This document shows positions 1 through 8,807 of a stretch of DNA of 60,839 bases, in pieces; within the stretch, counting starts at the first letter, position 1; the number at the start of each line of letters is the position of its first letter. The notes below the pieces were generated by a model, which saw only the letters and a list, made by a program, of their open reading frames with translations, was not told where the DNA came from and searched no databases. The DNA comes from JAZQHR01 sp045540695. Its GTDB lineage: Bacteria; Bacillota; Clostridia; UMGS1810. Location: assembly GCA_045540695.1 (NCBI GenBank), contig JAZQHR010000076.1:1-60839 (forward strand). The letters run 5' to 3'. The translations under genes were made by a program, and so were the position numbers.

Positions 1-18
1 CCCCAATGCTCATTTTTA

Positions 19-570
19 TCAAACTTCAAGTATTTCTTTTTCCTTGTTTGCTACAGTTGTGTCAACGTTTTTAACGTACTTGTCTGTAAGGTTCTGGATG
101 TCTTTTTCAATATTCTTTAAATCATCCTCTGTTACTTCGCCATCTTTTTTCTGTGCTTTATAATATTCCATAGCGTCACGACGTATAGAACGGATAGCTA
201 CCTTTGTTTCCTCGCCTTTTTTACGGATATCTTTAACGATTTCCTTTCTTCTCTCCTCTGTTAGCGGTGGGAAGTTAAGGCGGATAGCTTTACCATCGTT
301 ATTTGGATTGATGCCGATGTCAGATTTAAGTATTGCCTTTTCAACGTCACCAAGTATGCTTGCATCCCAAGGCTGAATAAGGATAGTTCTGGCATCTGGC
401 ACAGATACGTTACCTACCTGTGTGATAGGTGTTGCCACGCCGTAGTACTCTACGCTGACCTTATCTAGTATTGCAGGGTTTGCTCTGCCTGCTCTTATTG
501 CAGCAAAGTCCGATTCAAGAACTGCTACAGATTTTGTCATTTTGCGTTCAAATTCAGTATAATTTGCCAT
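19..570 (-). CDS. frr: Ribosome recycling factor
   Basis: Splits post-termination ribosomes together with EF-G so that subunits can be reused; cytosolic. The 183-residue length is normal for the family. The N-terminal RAGRANP motif and the NFPPLTEERRKEIVK stretch are hallmark RRF sequences, and the charged helical C-terminus fits the three-helix bundle. The ATG has a good AGGAG upstream. It follows pyrH by 23 bases, as in the conserved rpsB-tsf-pyrH-frr block. The assignment is secure. Confidence 0.97.
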   Translation of the reverse strand: MANYTEFERKMTKSVAVLESDFAAIRAGRANPAILDKVSVEYYGVATPITQVGNVSVPDARTILIQPWDASILGDVEKAILKSDIGINPNNDGKAIRLNFPPLTEERRKEIVKDIRKKGEETKVAIRSIRRDAMEYYKAQKKDGEVTEDDLKNIEKDIQNLTDKYVKNVDTTVANKEKEILEV

Positions 571-593
571 AATGTATATCTCCTTTTCTCCAA

Positions 594-1298
594 TTATTCC
601 ACTATAGTTCCAATTTCTTCGCCCATTACCGCTTTTAAGATATTGTCAGGCTGATCAAGACCAAACACTCGGATAGGGATATTGTTGTCCATACAAAGTG
701 ATGTAGCAGTTGAATCCATTACACCAAGACCACGATTTAACACATCGATGTATGTAAGTGAATCAAACTTAACTGCATCTTTATTTATATTAGGGTCAGA
801 ATCGTACACGCCGTCAACCTTTTTGGCAAGAAGGATAATTTCTGCATCAATTTCTACTGCTCTAAGTGCTGCAGCAGTATCAGTTGAAAAGAACGGACTA
901 CCTATACCGCAACCAAATATTACCACTCTGCCTTTTTCAAGGTGTCTTACAGCTCTGCCTCTTATATAAGGCTCGGCAATCTTCTGCATTTCGATACCTG
1001 TCTGAACACGTGTGTCAACGCCCCTCTGTAATAGTGCGTCCTGAAGTGCCAATGCATTTATAACAGTAGCAAGCATACCCATGTGGTCAGCTCTTGTTCT
1101 GTCCATATTTTCGCCTGTTCTGCCACGCCAGAAGTTTCCACCGCCAACAACGATAGCTATTTCTACGCCCATATCGGCACATTTTTTGATAGTATCTGTG
1201 ATAGCTGCGATAGTAGGCTCGTCAAGACCAGTACCTTTTCCGCCTGCAAGTGCTTCGCCGCTTACTTTTAAAAGTATTCTTTTGTACTTTGGTTCCAT
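594..1298 (-). CDS. pyrH: UMP kinase
   Basis: Phosphorylates UMP to UDP in pyrimidine nucleotide synthesis; a hexameric cytosolic enzyme of the amino-acid-kinase fold. It has 234 residues. Visible motifs are KVSGEAL near the N-terminus, VVGGGNFWRGR (glycine-rich nucleotide loop) and the C-terminal KKVDGVYDSDP loop typical of bacterial PyrH. The start is preceded by GGAGG. It is co-transcribed with frr, but 420 bases separate it from tsf, a gap holding a terminator and a MITE-like insert, so it probably needs its own promoter (a TATAAT-like box lies at 1367-1372, minus strand, with a weak -35). Confidence 0.97.
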   Translation of the reverse strand: MEPKYKRILLKVSGEALAGGKGTGLDEPTIAAITDTIKKCADMGVEIAIVVGGGNFWRGRTGENMDRTRADHMGMLATVINALALQDALLQRGVDTRVQTGIEMQKIAEPYIRGRAVRHLEKGRVVIFGCGIGSPFFSTDTAAALRAVEIDAEIILLAKKVDGVYDSDPNINKDAVKFDSLTYIDVLNRGLGVMDSTATSLCMDNNIPIRVFGLDQPDNILKAVMGEEIGTIVE

Positions 1299-1469
1299 AG
1301 CGTATTATTCCTCCGATATATTGTATTTGAAATGCACATATAAATATGCGATATTTTCCCTAACGGATTATATTCGACGGATAAGACGGAAATTCCTTTT
1401 AATTTTTGAAAAAAATCAAGAAAATTTTTTATGGGTTGTCGAAATTGCCGACCTCTAGATAGAACAAAA

Positions 1470-1656
1470 AGACATGGTGTGTTTCCGTGTAAAAACGGAC
1501 AGGCGGAAGGCAGGCTGGCAGGTGTTCTCTTTAACAAACGGAACGACACACAGGTCGTTCCCTACGATACAGATTAATTTAGTGTCTGCCAATACCAAAA
1601 CTATCCTTTTCACCTATTGTAGCATTGGGAGTTTTTATCACGGGAATACTTGGGTG
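1470..1656 (+). mobile_element. MITE-like repeat, copy A
   Basis: Left end begins GACATGGTGTGTTTCCGTG and the right end reads GGGAGTTTTTATCACGGGAA; these are imperfect terminal inverted repeats. Internal GGCAG and TGTCTGCC blocks match copies at 4721, 13648 and 40308. A smaller palindrome (GGAACGACACACAGGTCG, about 1540-1566) is nested inside. There is no transposase. It sits in the tsf-pyrH gap (1299-1718), which otherwise holds only a terminator and AT-rich leader. Confidence 0.7.
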
Positions 1657-1669
1657 GATTTCATAGAAA

Positions 1670-1701
1670 CAAAAAAAGAGAGCAGAAAATTCTGCTCTCT
1701 A
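1670..1701 (-). terminator. Rho-independent terminator after tsf
   Basis: AGAGAGCAGA and TCTGCTCTCT form a 10-bp stem with a 4-base loop, followed on the minus strand by seven T. It ends the rpsB-tsf transcript before pyrH. Confidence 0.85.
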
Positions 1702-1718
1702 AAAAATTTACGATTAAA

Positions 1719-2612
1719 TTATTTAACCATGCTTGCAACTTCATCAGCGAAGTTGTCTTCTTTTTTCTCGATGCCTTCACCTTTTTCAATACGAGCGAAG
1801 TCTACAACAGCGATTTTGCCGCCAAGCTCTGCTGCTACCTTATCAACATACTTCTGGATTGTAAGGTCGCCGTCTTTAACAAATTCCTGCTCTAAAAGAC
1901 AGTTTTCTTTGTAGTATTTGTTAATTCTACCCATAACCATCTTTTCAGCGATGTTTGCAGGTTTACCTTCGTTAATAGCCTGAGCCATAAGGATTTCTCT
2001 TTCCTTTTCGATTACGTCAGCAGGAACCTGCTCACGAGATAGGTATGGAGCGTTCATAGCAGCTATCTGCATACATACGTCTTTACCCATTTCATCAAAA
2101 CCAGCTTTATCAGCTACGTCTGTATCAAATTTTACAAGAACACCGATTTTACCTTCGCCGTGGATATAAGGTACGCATGCACCTTCAAAACGTACGAAAC
2201 GTCTGATGTTCATATTTTCACCGATTTTTGCAATCTTTTCAGTAAGCATATCACCGATAGTAGTGCCGTTTACGCTGATAGCCTTAAGAGCTTCAACGTC
2301 TGCAGGATTATTTTCTGCGATAGCCTTTGCAACTTCTGTTACAAATGCCTGGAATTCATCATTCTTTGCAACGAAGTCAGTTTCTGAGTTAACCTCAACG
2401 ATAACGCCTGCTTTATCATTAACATAAGCTTTAACGATACCTTCAGCTGCTACTCTACCTGCCTTTTTAGCTGCAGTAGCAAGACCTTTTTCTCTAAGGA
2501 ACTCAACAGCTTTATCCATATCACCGTTTGTTTCAGTAAGAGCTTTTTTACAGTCCATCATTCCGCAACCGGTAAGTTCTCTAAGTTCTTTTACGTTCTG
2601 TGCAGTAAACAT
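1719..2612 (-). CDS. tsf: Elongation factor Ts
   Basis: Nucleotide exchange factor that reloads EF-Tu with GTP. It has 297 residues, the usual size. The N-terminal UBA-like segment (VKELRELTGCGMMDCKKAL), the TDFVAKN motif and the core dimer domain are recognisable. It starts 25 bases after rpsB behind GGAGG and is the last gene before a strong terminator. Confidence 0.97.
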   Translation of the reverse strand: MFTAQNVKELRELTGCGMMDCKKALTETNGDMDKAVEFLREKGLATAAKKAGRVAAEGIVKAYVNDKAGVIVEVNSETDFVAKNDEFQAFVTEVAKAIAENNPADVEALKAISVNGTTIGDMLTEKIAKIGENMNIRRFVRFEGACVPYIHGEGKIGVLVKFDTDVADKAGFDEMGKDVCMQIAAMNAPYLSREQVPADVIEKEREILMAQAINEGKPANIAEKMVMGRINKYYKENCLLEQEFVKDGDLTIQKYVDKVAAELGGKIAVVDFARIEKGEGIEKKEDNFADEVASMVK

Positions 2613-2637
2613 TGGTTTATTCCTCCGATATAATTAA

Positions 2638-3363
2638 TTATTCTTCTGTAGCTTCTTCTTCAGCTGCTACTTCCATCTGCTCGCCCTGTCTACCTTCGAT
2701 AACAGCATTTGCGATTGTAGAAGAGATAAGTTTTACGGCTCTGATAGCGTCGTCGTTACCAGGGATAACGTAATCTACTTCGTCTGGGTCACAGTTGGTG
2801 TCAACGATAGCTACGATTGGAATATTTAGCTTTTTAGCTTCTGCAACTGCAATTCTTTCTTTGCGTGGGTCTACGATAAACATAGCACCTGGAAGCTTCT
2901 TCATATCCTTGATACCACCAAGGTATTTATCAAGCTTTTCGATTTCAAGTTTAAGTTTACCAACTTCCTTCTTTGGTAGAAGTTCGAATGTACCGTCTTC
3001 TTCCATAGCTTTTAGCTGGTTAAGTCTAGCTATTCTCTTCTGAATAGTTTTGAAGTTTGTAAGCATACCGCCAAGCCATCTAGCATTTACATAGTACATG
3101 CCGATTCTCTCAGCCTCTTCTTTAATAGATTCCTGAGCCTGCTTTTTAGTACCTACAAATAGGATGTCCTCGCCGTTTTCAGCGATTTCTTTGATGAAGC
3201 TGTAAGCTTCCTCAATTTTCTTTACAGTTTTCTGAAGATTGATGATGTAAATACCATTTCTCTCTGTGTAAATGTACTCAGCCATTTTTGGATTCCATCT
3301 TCTTGTCTGATGTCCGAAATGAACACCTGCTTCTAGTAACTGTTTCATTGATATAACTGACAT
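2638..3363 (-). CDS. rpsB: 30S ribosomal protein S2
   Basis: Small-subunit ribosomal protein. It has 241 residues; MKQLLEAGVHFGHQTRRWNPKM, FVGTKKQAQ and the IVDTNCDPD motif are diagnostic. A GGAGGTG lies 6 bases before the ATG encoding MSVISMKQ. First gene of the rpsB-tsf unit. The acidic tail (EEEATEE) is a common variable C-terminus. Confidence 0.98.
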   Translation of the reverse strand: MSVISMKQLLEAGVHFGHQTRRWNPKMAEYIYTERNGIYIINLQKTVKKIEEAYSFIKEIAENGEDILFVGTKKQAQESIKEEAERIGMYYVNARWLGGMLTNFKTIQKRIARLNQLKAMEEDGTFELLPKKEVGKLKLEIEKLDKYLGGIKDMKKLPGAMFIVDPRKERIAVAEAKKLNIPIVAIVDTNCDPDEVDYVIPGNDDAIRAVKLISSTIANAVIEGRQGEQMEVAAEEEATEE

Positions 3364-3478
3364 TTAATTCACCTCCGTATTTTTATACCTCCGCCCTCGT
3401 CATCCGCCTGCAAAACCCCAATGTCAAAAGGGCAAATATCGCATTTGTCAGATTGGCGTGCGTATTTTTACGAATAAT

Positions 3479-3507
3479 AGTGTATCACAAATATTTACAA
3501 ATTGCAA
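3479..3507 (-). promoter_or_regulatory. Probable sigma-A promoter of rpsB-tsf
   Basis: Minus strand: TTGCAA (3502-3507), 17-base spacer, TACACT (3479-3484). The 5' leader to the rpsB ATG is about 110 bases and GC-richer than its surroundings; no known leader motif was recognised in it. Confidence 0.6.
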
Positions 3508-3536
3508 TAGTTTTTTAAAAATTTTTCATAATTCTA

Positions 3537-4652
3537 TTACTCTAATCTATTTCTTCTGTTTTTTACCTTTTCTACAAAGGCTGAGCAACTGTCGTATAAA
3601 TCGTTCGAAAACGAGCTTTGTGATGTTTGGAAAGCTTTCATTATTTCGCCAGAATCTAAAAATGATGTTATTTTTGAAAGTTCCTCTCGGCAATATGCAA
3701 TATCATCTATAACAATCTGCCAATCTTCAGCCAAAAGAAGTTTTTCATCAATTTCAAGGTTTTCTATTTCATCAAATTTTACAATTATTTGATTTATAGC
3801 ATCAATGCATGCTTCATGGCTTCCTGTACCATTCATATAGTACGATATAAGTTTGGATACTTCTTCTATATCATATCGATATGTTGTATCGGTAGCATAT
3901 TTCAATACATTTTTTAAGTTTGAATAGTATTCATTTGCTCTATTTTCTTTTTCCTTGTATTCTTGCTTTTCAACCTCTTTTATATCCACATCGGTAAAGC
4001 TTTCATCATATATCTGTGTAAGAACTCCACTATCTTCCTTATATAATGCTCCATTACTATAAACGTATACATCATTACCTGATACTAACTTTTCTCCATC
4101 AAATGACACTTTATTCTCGCTTATAAAAAAGCCTACATATTCACAGATATTTTCATAGGACAAAACATATCTAAAAACTGATGTACGAAGCCTTCCGGCA
4201 TTATCTCCAATAGATGCTATTACTTCTTTACAGCCGTCGCCATCTAGATCATCTGCAGTAAGCTGGACATAGTAACCATTTTTCATTTCGCCATACTCAT
4301 CATACGCTTCTTCGAAATATGATTCTCTAAGTTGCCTTTCTCCATTTGCAGAATTTACAACAATTTTTGTATTTACATTTCCCTTAACATTTGCTTTTGA
4401 TTTAGCAACGTTTCTTCCAAGATGAAACTCTTCAATGTTCATATCGCCATCTAAGTCTACTGCAAGATATTCAGATTTACCAAAAAACAAGTCGTCTGAT
4501 TTTGCTATTATACTTTCACCAAATTCCGATTCAAAAAGTGTAACTTCAACCTCTGGTTCAACTACCGGTTCTTCTTTTTTGACAGGCATTTCACATGCAG
4601 TAACAAAGACTGCAAGGGTTAACATTATTAACGACATAATATTTTTTTTCAT
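3537..4652 (-). CDS. Secreted lipoprotein with calcium-binding-like repeats
   Basis: 371 residues. A lipoprotein signal is visible: basic start, hydrophobic core and lipobox VTAC, with Cys about residue 20, followed by an acidic Pro/Glu linker. Two EF-hand/FG-GAP-like acidic loops (DLDGDMNIEEF near residue 70 and DLDGDGCKEV near 140) resemble those of VCBS/FG-GAP surface proteins. The C-terminal half is helical and charged (KEVEKQEYKEKENRANEYY), probably coiled coil. Good GAGGTG before the ATG. No enzymatic motif is seen and the function is unknown. It is flanked by the rpsB promoter and a MITE. Confidence 0.75.
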   Translation of the reverse strand: MKKNIMSLIMLTLAVFVTACEMPVKKEEPVVEPEVEVTLFESEFGESIIAKSDDLFFGKSEYLAVDLDGDMNIEEFHLGRNVAKSKANVKGNVNTKIVVNSANGERQLRESYFEEAYDEYGEMKNGYYVQLTADDLDGDGCKEVIASIGDNAGRLRTSVFRYVLSYENICEYVGFFISENKVSFDGEKLVSGNDVYVYSNGALYKEDSGVLTQIYDESFTDVDIKEVEKQEYKEKENRANEYYSNLKNVLKYATDTTYRYDIEEVSKLISYYMNGTGSHEACIDAINQIIVKFDEIENLEIDEKLLLAEDWQIVIDDIAYCREELSKITSFLDSGEIMKAFQTSQSSFSNDLYDSCSAFVEKVKNRRNRLE

Positions 4653-4720
4653 AAATTCACCTCATTTATATTTATTATAAATGAAACAAAGTGAAAATGC
4701 AAGAGGTTGACGTTTTAAAA

Positions 4721-4905
4721 GACATGGTGTGTTTCCGTATAAAAACGGACGGCAGACAAGGAAATATATTTCTTTGTCACAAGTGGACCGTCGGAGACGC
4801 CGGTCCCTACGATGCACTTGTGTTTAGTATCTGCCACTGAACACTTATGACATTTTCGAAAATGTAGCTTTGGGAGTTTTTTTCGTGGGAATACACTATG
4901 GCTTT
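4721..4905 (+). mobile_element. MITE-like repeat, copy B (best preserved)
   Basis: The left end GACATGGTGTGTTTCCGTA and the right end, read on the other strand as GCCATAGTGTATTCCC, pair as imperfect terminal inverted repeats of about 28 bases. GGCAGACA and a TGTTTAGTATCTGCC block lie inside. About 185 bp, no coding capacity. Fills the gap between the lipoprotein and the PTS-like gene. Confidence 0.7.
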
Positions 4906-4916
4906 ATTTATCAACT

Positions 4917-4944
4917 AAAAAAAGGAACGGTTTCCCGTTCCTTT
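4917..4944 (-). terminator. Terminator of the PTS-IIC-like gene
   Basis: AAAGGAACGG/CCGTTCCTTT stem with a short loop, then a T-run on the minus strand, directly after the 4950 stop. Confidence 0.85.
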
Positions 4945-4949
4945 AGTTA

Positions 4950-6011
4950 TTATATATCAAGTTTTAAATCGTTTTCGCCTATCCAGCCAATTTTTCGAAG
5001 CGGAATAGAGATAACATAAGTAAGAATTGCAGGAAGAACAAACGATATAAGAATAAGTGCTATCCAGTCAAAAGCAGTGATAGCTACCTTTGCTCCGCTT
5101 GCGATATCATTTAGCCAGCCTGTATACACGCCAATCTGTCCTACAAATCCGCAAGTACCCATTCCTGACGATACCGCAGCACCGTTCATTTTAAGTTTAA
5201 ACACGCAAGTCGCAATTGGACCTGTAATAGCAGATGCAAGTGTAGGTGCGATCCATATTTTAGGGTTTTTAACTATATTTCCCATCTGAAGCATACTTGT
5301 GCCGATACCCTGAGCTACAAGACCGCCCCATTTATTTTCTCTAAAGCTCATTACTGCAAATCCAACCATCTGTGCACAGCATCCTGCTACTGCAGCACCG
5401 CCTGCAAGACCTGTAAGTCCAAGAGCGGCGCATATTGCTGCTGAGCTTATAGGAAGAGTCAGCACCACGCCGACAATCACCGATACAAGTATACCCATTA
5501 TAAACGGCTGCTGTTCAGTTGCCCACATAATAGCACCGCCTACTGCACTTGCACCAGCACCAATTGCAGGAGCTATAGCTATTGACAAGAGAACGCCCGT
5601 AAGTATTGTTACGATAGGTGTTACAAGTATGTCTACTTTAGTTTCCTTGCTTACCAGCTTACCAACCTCAACTGCCACGATTGATACCACAAGTACTGCA
5701 AGCGGACCGCCTGCACCGCCAAGAGCATTTGCCGCCTGACCGACTGCCGCAAGTGAAAATAGCACTAGCGATGGAGCGTTTAGTGCAAACGCAATGGATA
5801 TTGCCATAGCAGGACCTGTAACGGCTTTGGCATAGTCGCCCGCCTGAACAAGTATCTCTATGCCAAACTGCTGACCAAGGGTGCCTAATATGGTACCGAT
5901 AAGAAGTGATGCAAAAAGACCTTGTGCCATGGCACCAAGTGCATCAATACCATATCTTTTAAGGCTGATTTCTACATTTTTACGTTTAAAAAATTCTTTG
6001 ATTTTTGACAT
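4950..6011 (-). CDS. PTS_EIIC_2 (PfoR-like) membrane protein
   Basis: 353 residues, mostly hydrophobic, with about 9-10 membrane segments rich in Gly/Ala. The sequence pattern (LGTLGQQFGIE, AISIAFALNAPSLVLFS, the SSGMGTCGFVGQIG loop) matches the PTS-IIC-like family that includes PfoR of Clostridium perfringens. No IIA or IIB subunit, sugar gene or regulator lies next to it, so transport by a classical PTS is not supported. Some family members are described as regulatory or as permeases of unknown substrate. AGAGGTG precedes the ATG, and a terminator follows. Confidence 0.8.
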   Translation of the reverse strand: MSKIKEFFKRKNVEISLKRYGIDALGAMAQGLFASLLIGTILGTLGQQFGIEILVQAGDYAKAVTGPAMAISIAFALNAPSLVLFSLAAVGQAANALGGAGGPLAVLVVSIVAVEVGKLVSKETKVDILVTPIVTILTGVLLSIAIAPAIGAGASAVGGAIMWATEQQPFIMGILVSVIVGVVLTLPISSAAICAALGLTGLAGGAAVAGCCAQMVGFAVMSFRENKWGGLVAQGIGTSMLQMGNIVKNPKIWIAPTLASAITGPIATCVFKLKMNGAAVSSGMGTCGFVGQIGVYTGWLNDIASGAKVAITAFDWIALILISFVLPAILTYVISIPLRKIGWIGENDLKLDI

Positions 6012-6144
6012 TGTATATTGTCACCTCTTATAGAACTAATAGATTTTGTAATATTTTATCACATTAAGGCATTAAATGCAAGGTGCAAACAAACAGATAA
6101 TATCGTCTATAATAAGATGATTTTATAAAAAATTACCAAACAAA

Positions 6145-6235
6145 AAGGGACGGCGCACAAATCCATCCCCTACAATCCTCCGTCATTTTTTGCAAAAATG
6201 CCACCTTCCTTTACACAAGGGAGGCAAATAAGAAA
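6145..6235. repeat. Degenerate palindromic repeat remnants
   Basis: Pieces of the window-wide GGGACGG...CCCTAC and CCTCCGTC...GGGAGGC repeat types fill the 6012-6240 gap. No gene is seen in it. Confidence 0.5.
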
Positions 6236-6240
6236 TTATT

Positions 6241-7056
6241 TTATTTCAGATATTCAATTACGCTTTCGATAGCGATGCCTTCTACGGGGTGGATACCGAT
6301 CTCATGTGATTTAAAGGTTGCTCTATATGTGAAGTCTGTCGCTTTTTTAACGGCATCTTCAATACTCGTGCCCTTTGCCATGCATGCAGACACAACCGAT
6401 GCAAACACATCACCAGTACCGCTGTAATACACCGGACAAAGTGGGCTTTGAAAAATGCTCACACTATCCGTTTGGGCATTATACACAAAGTTTGACACCA
6501 TGTCCTCTTCCTTGATGCCTGTAATGATAACATCGTTTACGCCAAAGCTTGAAATGGATTTTGCCATTTTTCCAGCCTTTTCCCTGCTGATAAAATCGCT
6601 CTCGTACTCTTCACCTGTAAGGAGGCATGCCTCGGTAACGTTTGGTGTAACAATATCCGCCATACTTACAAGCTTTTTCATCTTGTCACACATATCGAGT
6701 GTGTATGTATCGTACTTGTCACCATCATCGCCCATAACGGGGTCAACCAAAACCAATGCTTCGTGTTTATATTTTTCAATAAAATCGGCAACTATGTCAA
6801 TCTGCTCCTCCGAACCAAGAAACCCTGTATAAATAAGTGAAAAAACATCGTCTGACATATCGGCGAGCATACATTTCATATTTTCAGTGTAGTCATCGAA
6901 GAAATATTTTTCATTTCCTGTATGTCTTGAAAGTATTGCCGTCGGCACGCCTGCACATTTTACTCCCAGACACGTAATGATAGGAATAGCAACGCCAAGC
7001 GAACACCTTGACAGTGATGACAGGTCGTTAATTGCGAGTATTTGATTTGTTGGCAT
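6241..7056 (-). CDS. Pyridoxal/pyridoxamine kinase (PdxY/PdxK type)
   Basis: Ribokinase-superfamily vitamin kinase, 271 residues. It should phosphorylate B6 vitamers to pyridoxal phosphate. Seen: the substrate-binding N-terminus, VLVDPVMGDDG (PdxK/ThiD signature), TPNVTEACLLTG, and the GTGDVFAS anion-hole/catalytic-Asp motif near residue 212. Strong AGGAGG before the ATG. It is monocistronic between repeat-filled gaps. ThiD-type hydroxymethylpyrimidine kinases are related, but the N-terminus and the YTGFLGS motif favour pyridoxal kinase. Confidence 0.85.
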   Translation of the reverse strand: MPTNQILAINDLSSLSRCSLGVAIPIITCLGVKCAGVPTAILSRHTGNEKYFFDDYTENMKCMLADMSDDVFSLIYTGFLGSEEQIDIVADFIEKYKHEALVLVDPVMGDDGDKYDTYTLDMCDKMKKLVSMADIVTPNVTEACLLTGEEYESDFISREKAGKMAKSISSFGVNDVIITGIKEEDMVSNFVYNAQTDSVSIFQSPLCPVYYSGTGDVFASVVSACMAKGTSIEDAVKKATDFTYRATFKSHEIGIHPVEGIAIESVIEYLK

Positions 7057-7079
7057 TGTTAGTTCCTCCTTTGAAATCA

Positions 7080-7570
7080 GTGTTACAATCCCTCCACCGC
7101 TAACGCGGTCCCCATCCCTTTAGACAAGGGAGGCTTGAAAAGTAAGTGCAAGCGGTCCCGTGACCCGTTCGCAATTATAAATTGCTCCCCACTTTGGATA
7201 AAAATATGCCACCGACTATTTCCTTAACTCGTCGCGCCCTTTACACAAGGGAGTCATTTTGTAGATGTGGTTATTATATCACAATGATGCATTAAATGCA
7301 ACAACAAAGACAGTGAGTGTGTGTTTCGCGTACAGGCGAATGGTACACAGTCTTCCCCTCAAGGGGAAGGGGGACCGCGATAGCGGTGGATGAGGTGAAA
7401 AACGTTTACGACGCATTCGCGTCTACACCTCATCCGTCATCTTTGATGACACCTTCTCCTCAAGGAGAAGGCTTTTAGATTTTATTTTCTACGTGTAAAC
7501 CATTATCTTATGGAAAAGGCTTTCGGGACGTCGTGCACGCCGTCCCATACACCTGTTGGCAATTATTTTA
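7080..7570. repeat. Cluster of long palindromic repeats
   Basis: The gap 7057-7622 has no gene. It holds several copies or fragments of dispersed repeats: CCCTCCACCGCTAACGCGGT near 7086, GCAATTATAAATTGCTCCCC near 7172, and a long inverted pair around CACCTCATCC/GGATGAGGTG between about 7385 and 7430, followed by AAGGAGAAGGC. Confidence 0.7.
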
Positions 7571-7571
7571 T

Positions 7572-7606
7572 ACACAAAAAAGGAACGACACACAGGTCGT
7601 TCCCTA
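7572..7606 (-). terminator. Terminator of serA built from a dispersed palindrome
   Basis: On the minus strand GGGAACGACC and GTCGTTCC pair and are followed by six T. The stem is the same palindrome that occurs many times in the window, here acting as the serC-serA terminator. Confidence 0.75.
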
Positions 7607-7622
7607 TATTAGCTTTATAATT

Positions 7623-8792
7623 TTATTTTATAACTCTAACTTTTAGCACGCCGTCAACTGCTGCGATATCAGAAACGAGCTTATCTGCGATATCGCCTTC
7701 AGCATCGATGATAGTGTAAGCAAGCTCTTTTTTGCTCTTGTTTATCATATTTGCGATGTTGATGCCGTCGTCTGCACACACGCCTGTAAATGTAGTAAGC
7801 ATATTTGGAATGTTTTTGTGTGCAACAGTTATTCTTGTAGTGCCTGATTCTCTTGGCATTTCACAGTTAGGGAAGTTTACAGAGTTTACGATATTACCAT
7901 CGATGATAAAGTCGTTAAGCTCTTTAGCTGCCATAACAGCACAGTTGTCCTCAGACTCTGGAGTAGATGCACCAAGGTGAGGGATACATACAGCCTTTTC
8001 CATCTGTAGCACCTGCTCGTCAGGGAAATCTGTAACGTATCTTTCAACGATGTCAAGATCCATTGCCGCCTTAAGATCGTCATTGTTTACAAGACCGCCA
8101 CGAGAGAAGTTAAGTATTCTAACACCCTTCTTCATAGCAAGGAAAGCTTCTTTATTTATCATACCCTTTGTAGTGTCGAGTAGTGGAAGGTGAAGTGTGA
8201 TATAATCAGCCTTTTCAAATATCTCTTTGATATCGTTAGCTTTTTTAACACTTCTAGATAGCTTCCAAGCCGCGTCAACAGAGATATATGGGTCATAACC
8301 GATAACCTCCATACCAAGTGCAGATGTTGCGTTTGCAACCATAGCACCGATAGCACCAAGACCTACAACACCAAGAGTTTTGCCTGTGATTTCAGGACCA
8401 ACGAACTGGCTCTTGCCTTTTTCAACTAATTTACCAACTGCGTCGCCTTCGCCGATAAGAGTTTTTGCCCAAGCTATACCGTCTGTAACCTTACGTGATG
8501 CAAGGAAAAGACCTGCAATAACAAGCTCCTTAACTGCGTTTGCATTTGCACCAGGAGTGTTAAATACTACGATACCCTTTTCAGAGCATTTGTCGATAGG
8601 AATATTGTTTGTACCTGCGCCTGCTCTTGCTACAGCTTTAAGGTTGTCGCCAAGCTCCATTTCGTGCATAGAAAAGCTTCTTAGGATAATCGCATCGGGA
8701 TCATCGTGAGCATCTGTAACCGCAAATACATTTGGGTCAAGCTTTTCAAGACCGCAAGCGGCAATTTTATTTAAAGTTAATACGTTTTGCAT
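7623..8792 (-). CDS. serA: D-3-phosphoglycerate dehydrogenase
   Basis: Oxidises 3-phosphoglycerate to 3-phosphohydroxypyruvate with NAD, the first step of serine synthesis. The Rossmann motif GKTLGVVGLGAIGAMVA, the RAGAGTNNI substrate loop, NFSRGG and HLGASTPES (catalytic His) are present. A C-terminal ACT domain (ANMINKSKKELAYTIIDAEG) suggests serine feedback. An upstream TTG start would contain the GAAGGTG ribosome binding site, so the ATG ending at 8792 (MQNVLTLNK) is preferred, giving 389 residues. It follows serC in one operon. The intervening-domain form is absent, so it is the short SerA type. Confidence 0.95.
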   Translation of the reverse strand: MQNVLTLNKIAACGLEKLDPNVFAVTDAHDDPDAIILRSFSMHEMELGDNLKAVARAGAGTNNIPIDKCSEKGIVVFNTPGANANAVKELVIAGLFLASRKVTDGIAWAKTLIGEGDAVGKLVEKGKSQFVGPEITGKTLGVVGLGAIGAMVANATSALGMEVIGYDPYISVDAAWKLSRSVKKANDIKEIFEKADYITLHLPLLDTTKGMINKEAFLAMKKGVRILNFSRGGLVNNDDLKAAMDLDIVERYVTDFPDEQVLQMEKAVCIPHLGASTPESEDNCAVMAAKELNDFIIDGNIVNSVNFPNCEMPRESGTTRITVAHKNIPNMLTTFTGVCADDGINIANMINKSKKELAYTIIDAEGDIADKLVSDIAAVDGVLKVRVIK

Positions 8793-8807
8793 AATATACA
8801 CCTTCAA

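Noticed and set aside
682..1458. Plus-strand ORFs opposite pyrH
   Set aside because: They overlap a certain gene in antisense, lack ribosome sites and show biased composition expected of shadow frames.
3364..3478. Ribosomal protein leader regulating rpsB-tsf
   Set aside because: No convincing conserved structure could be recognised in the short leader by eye.
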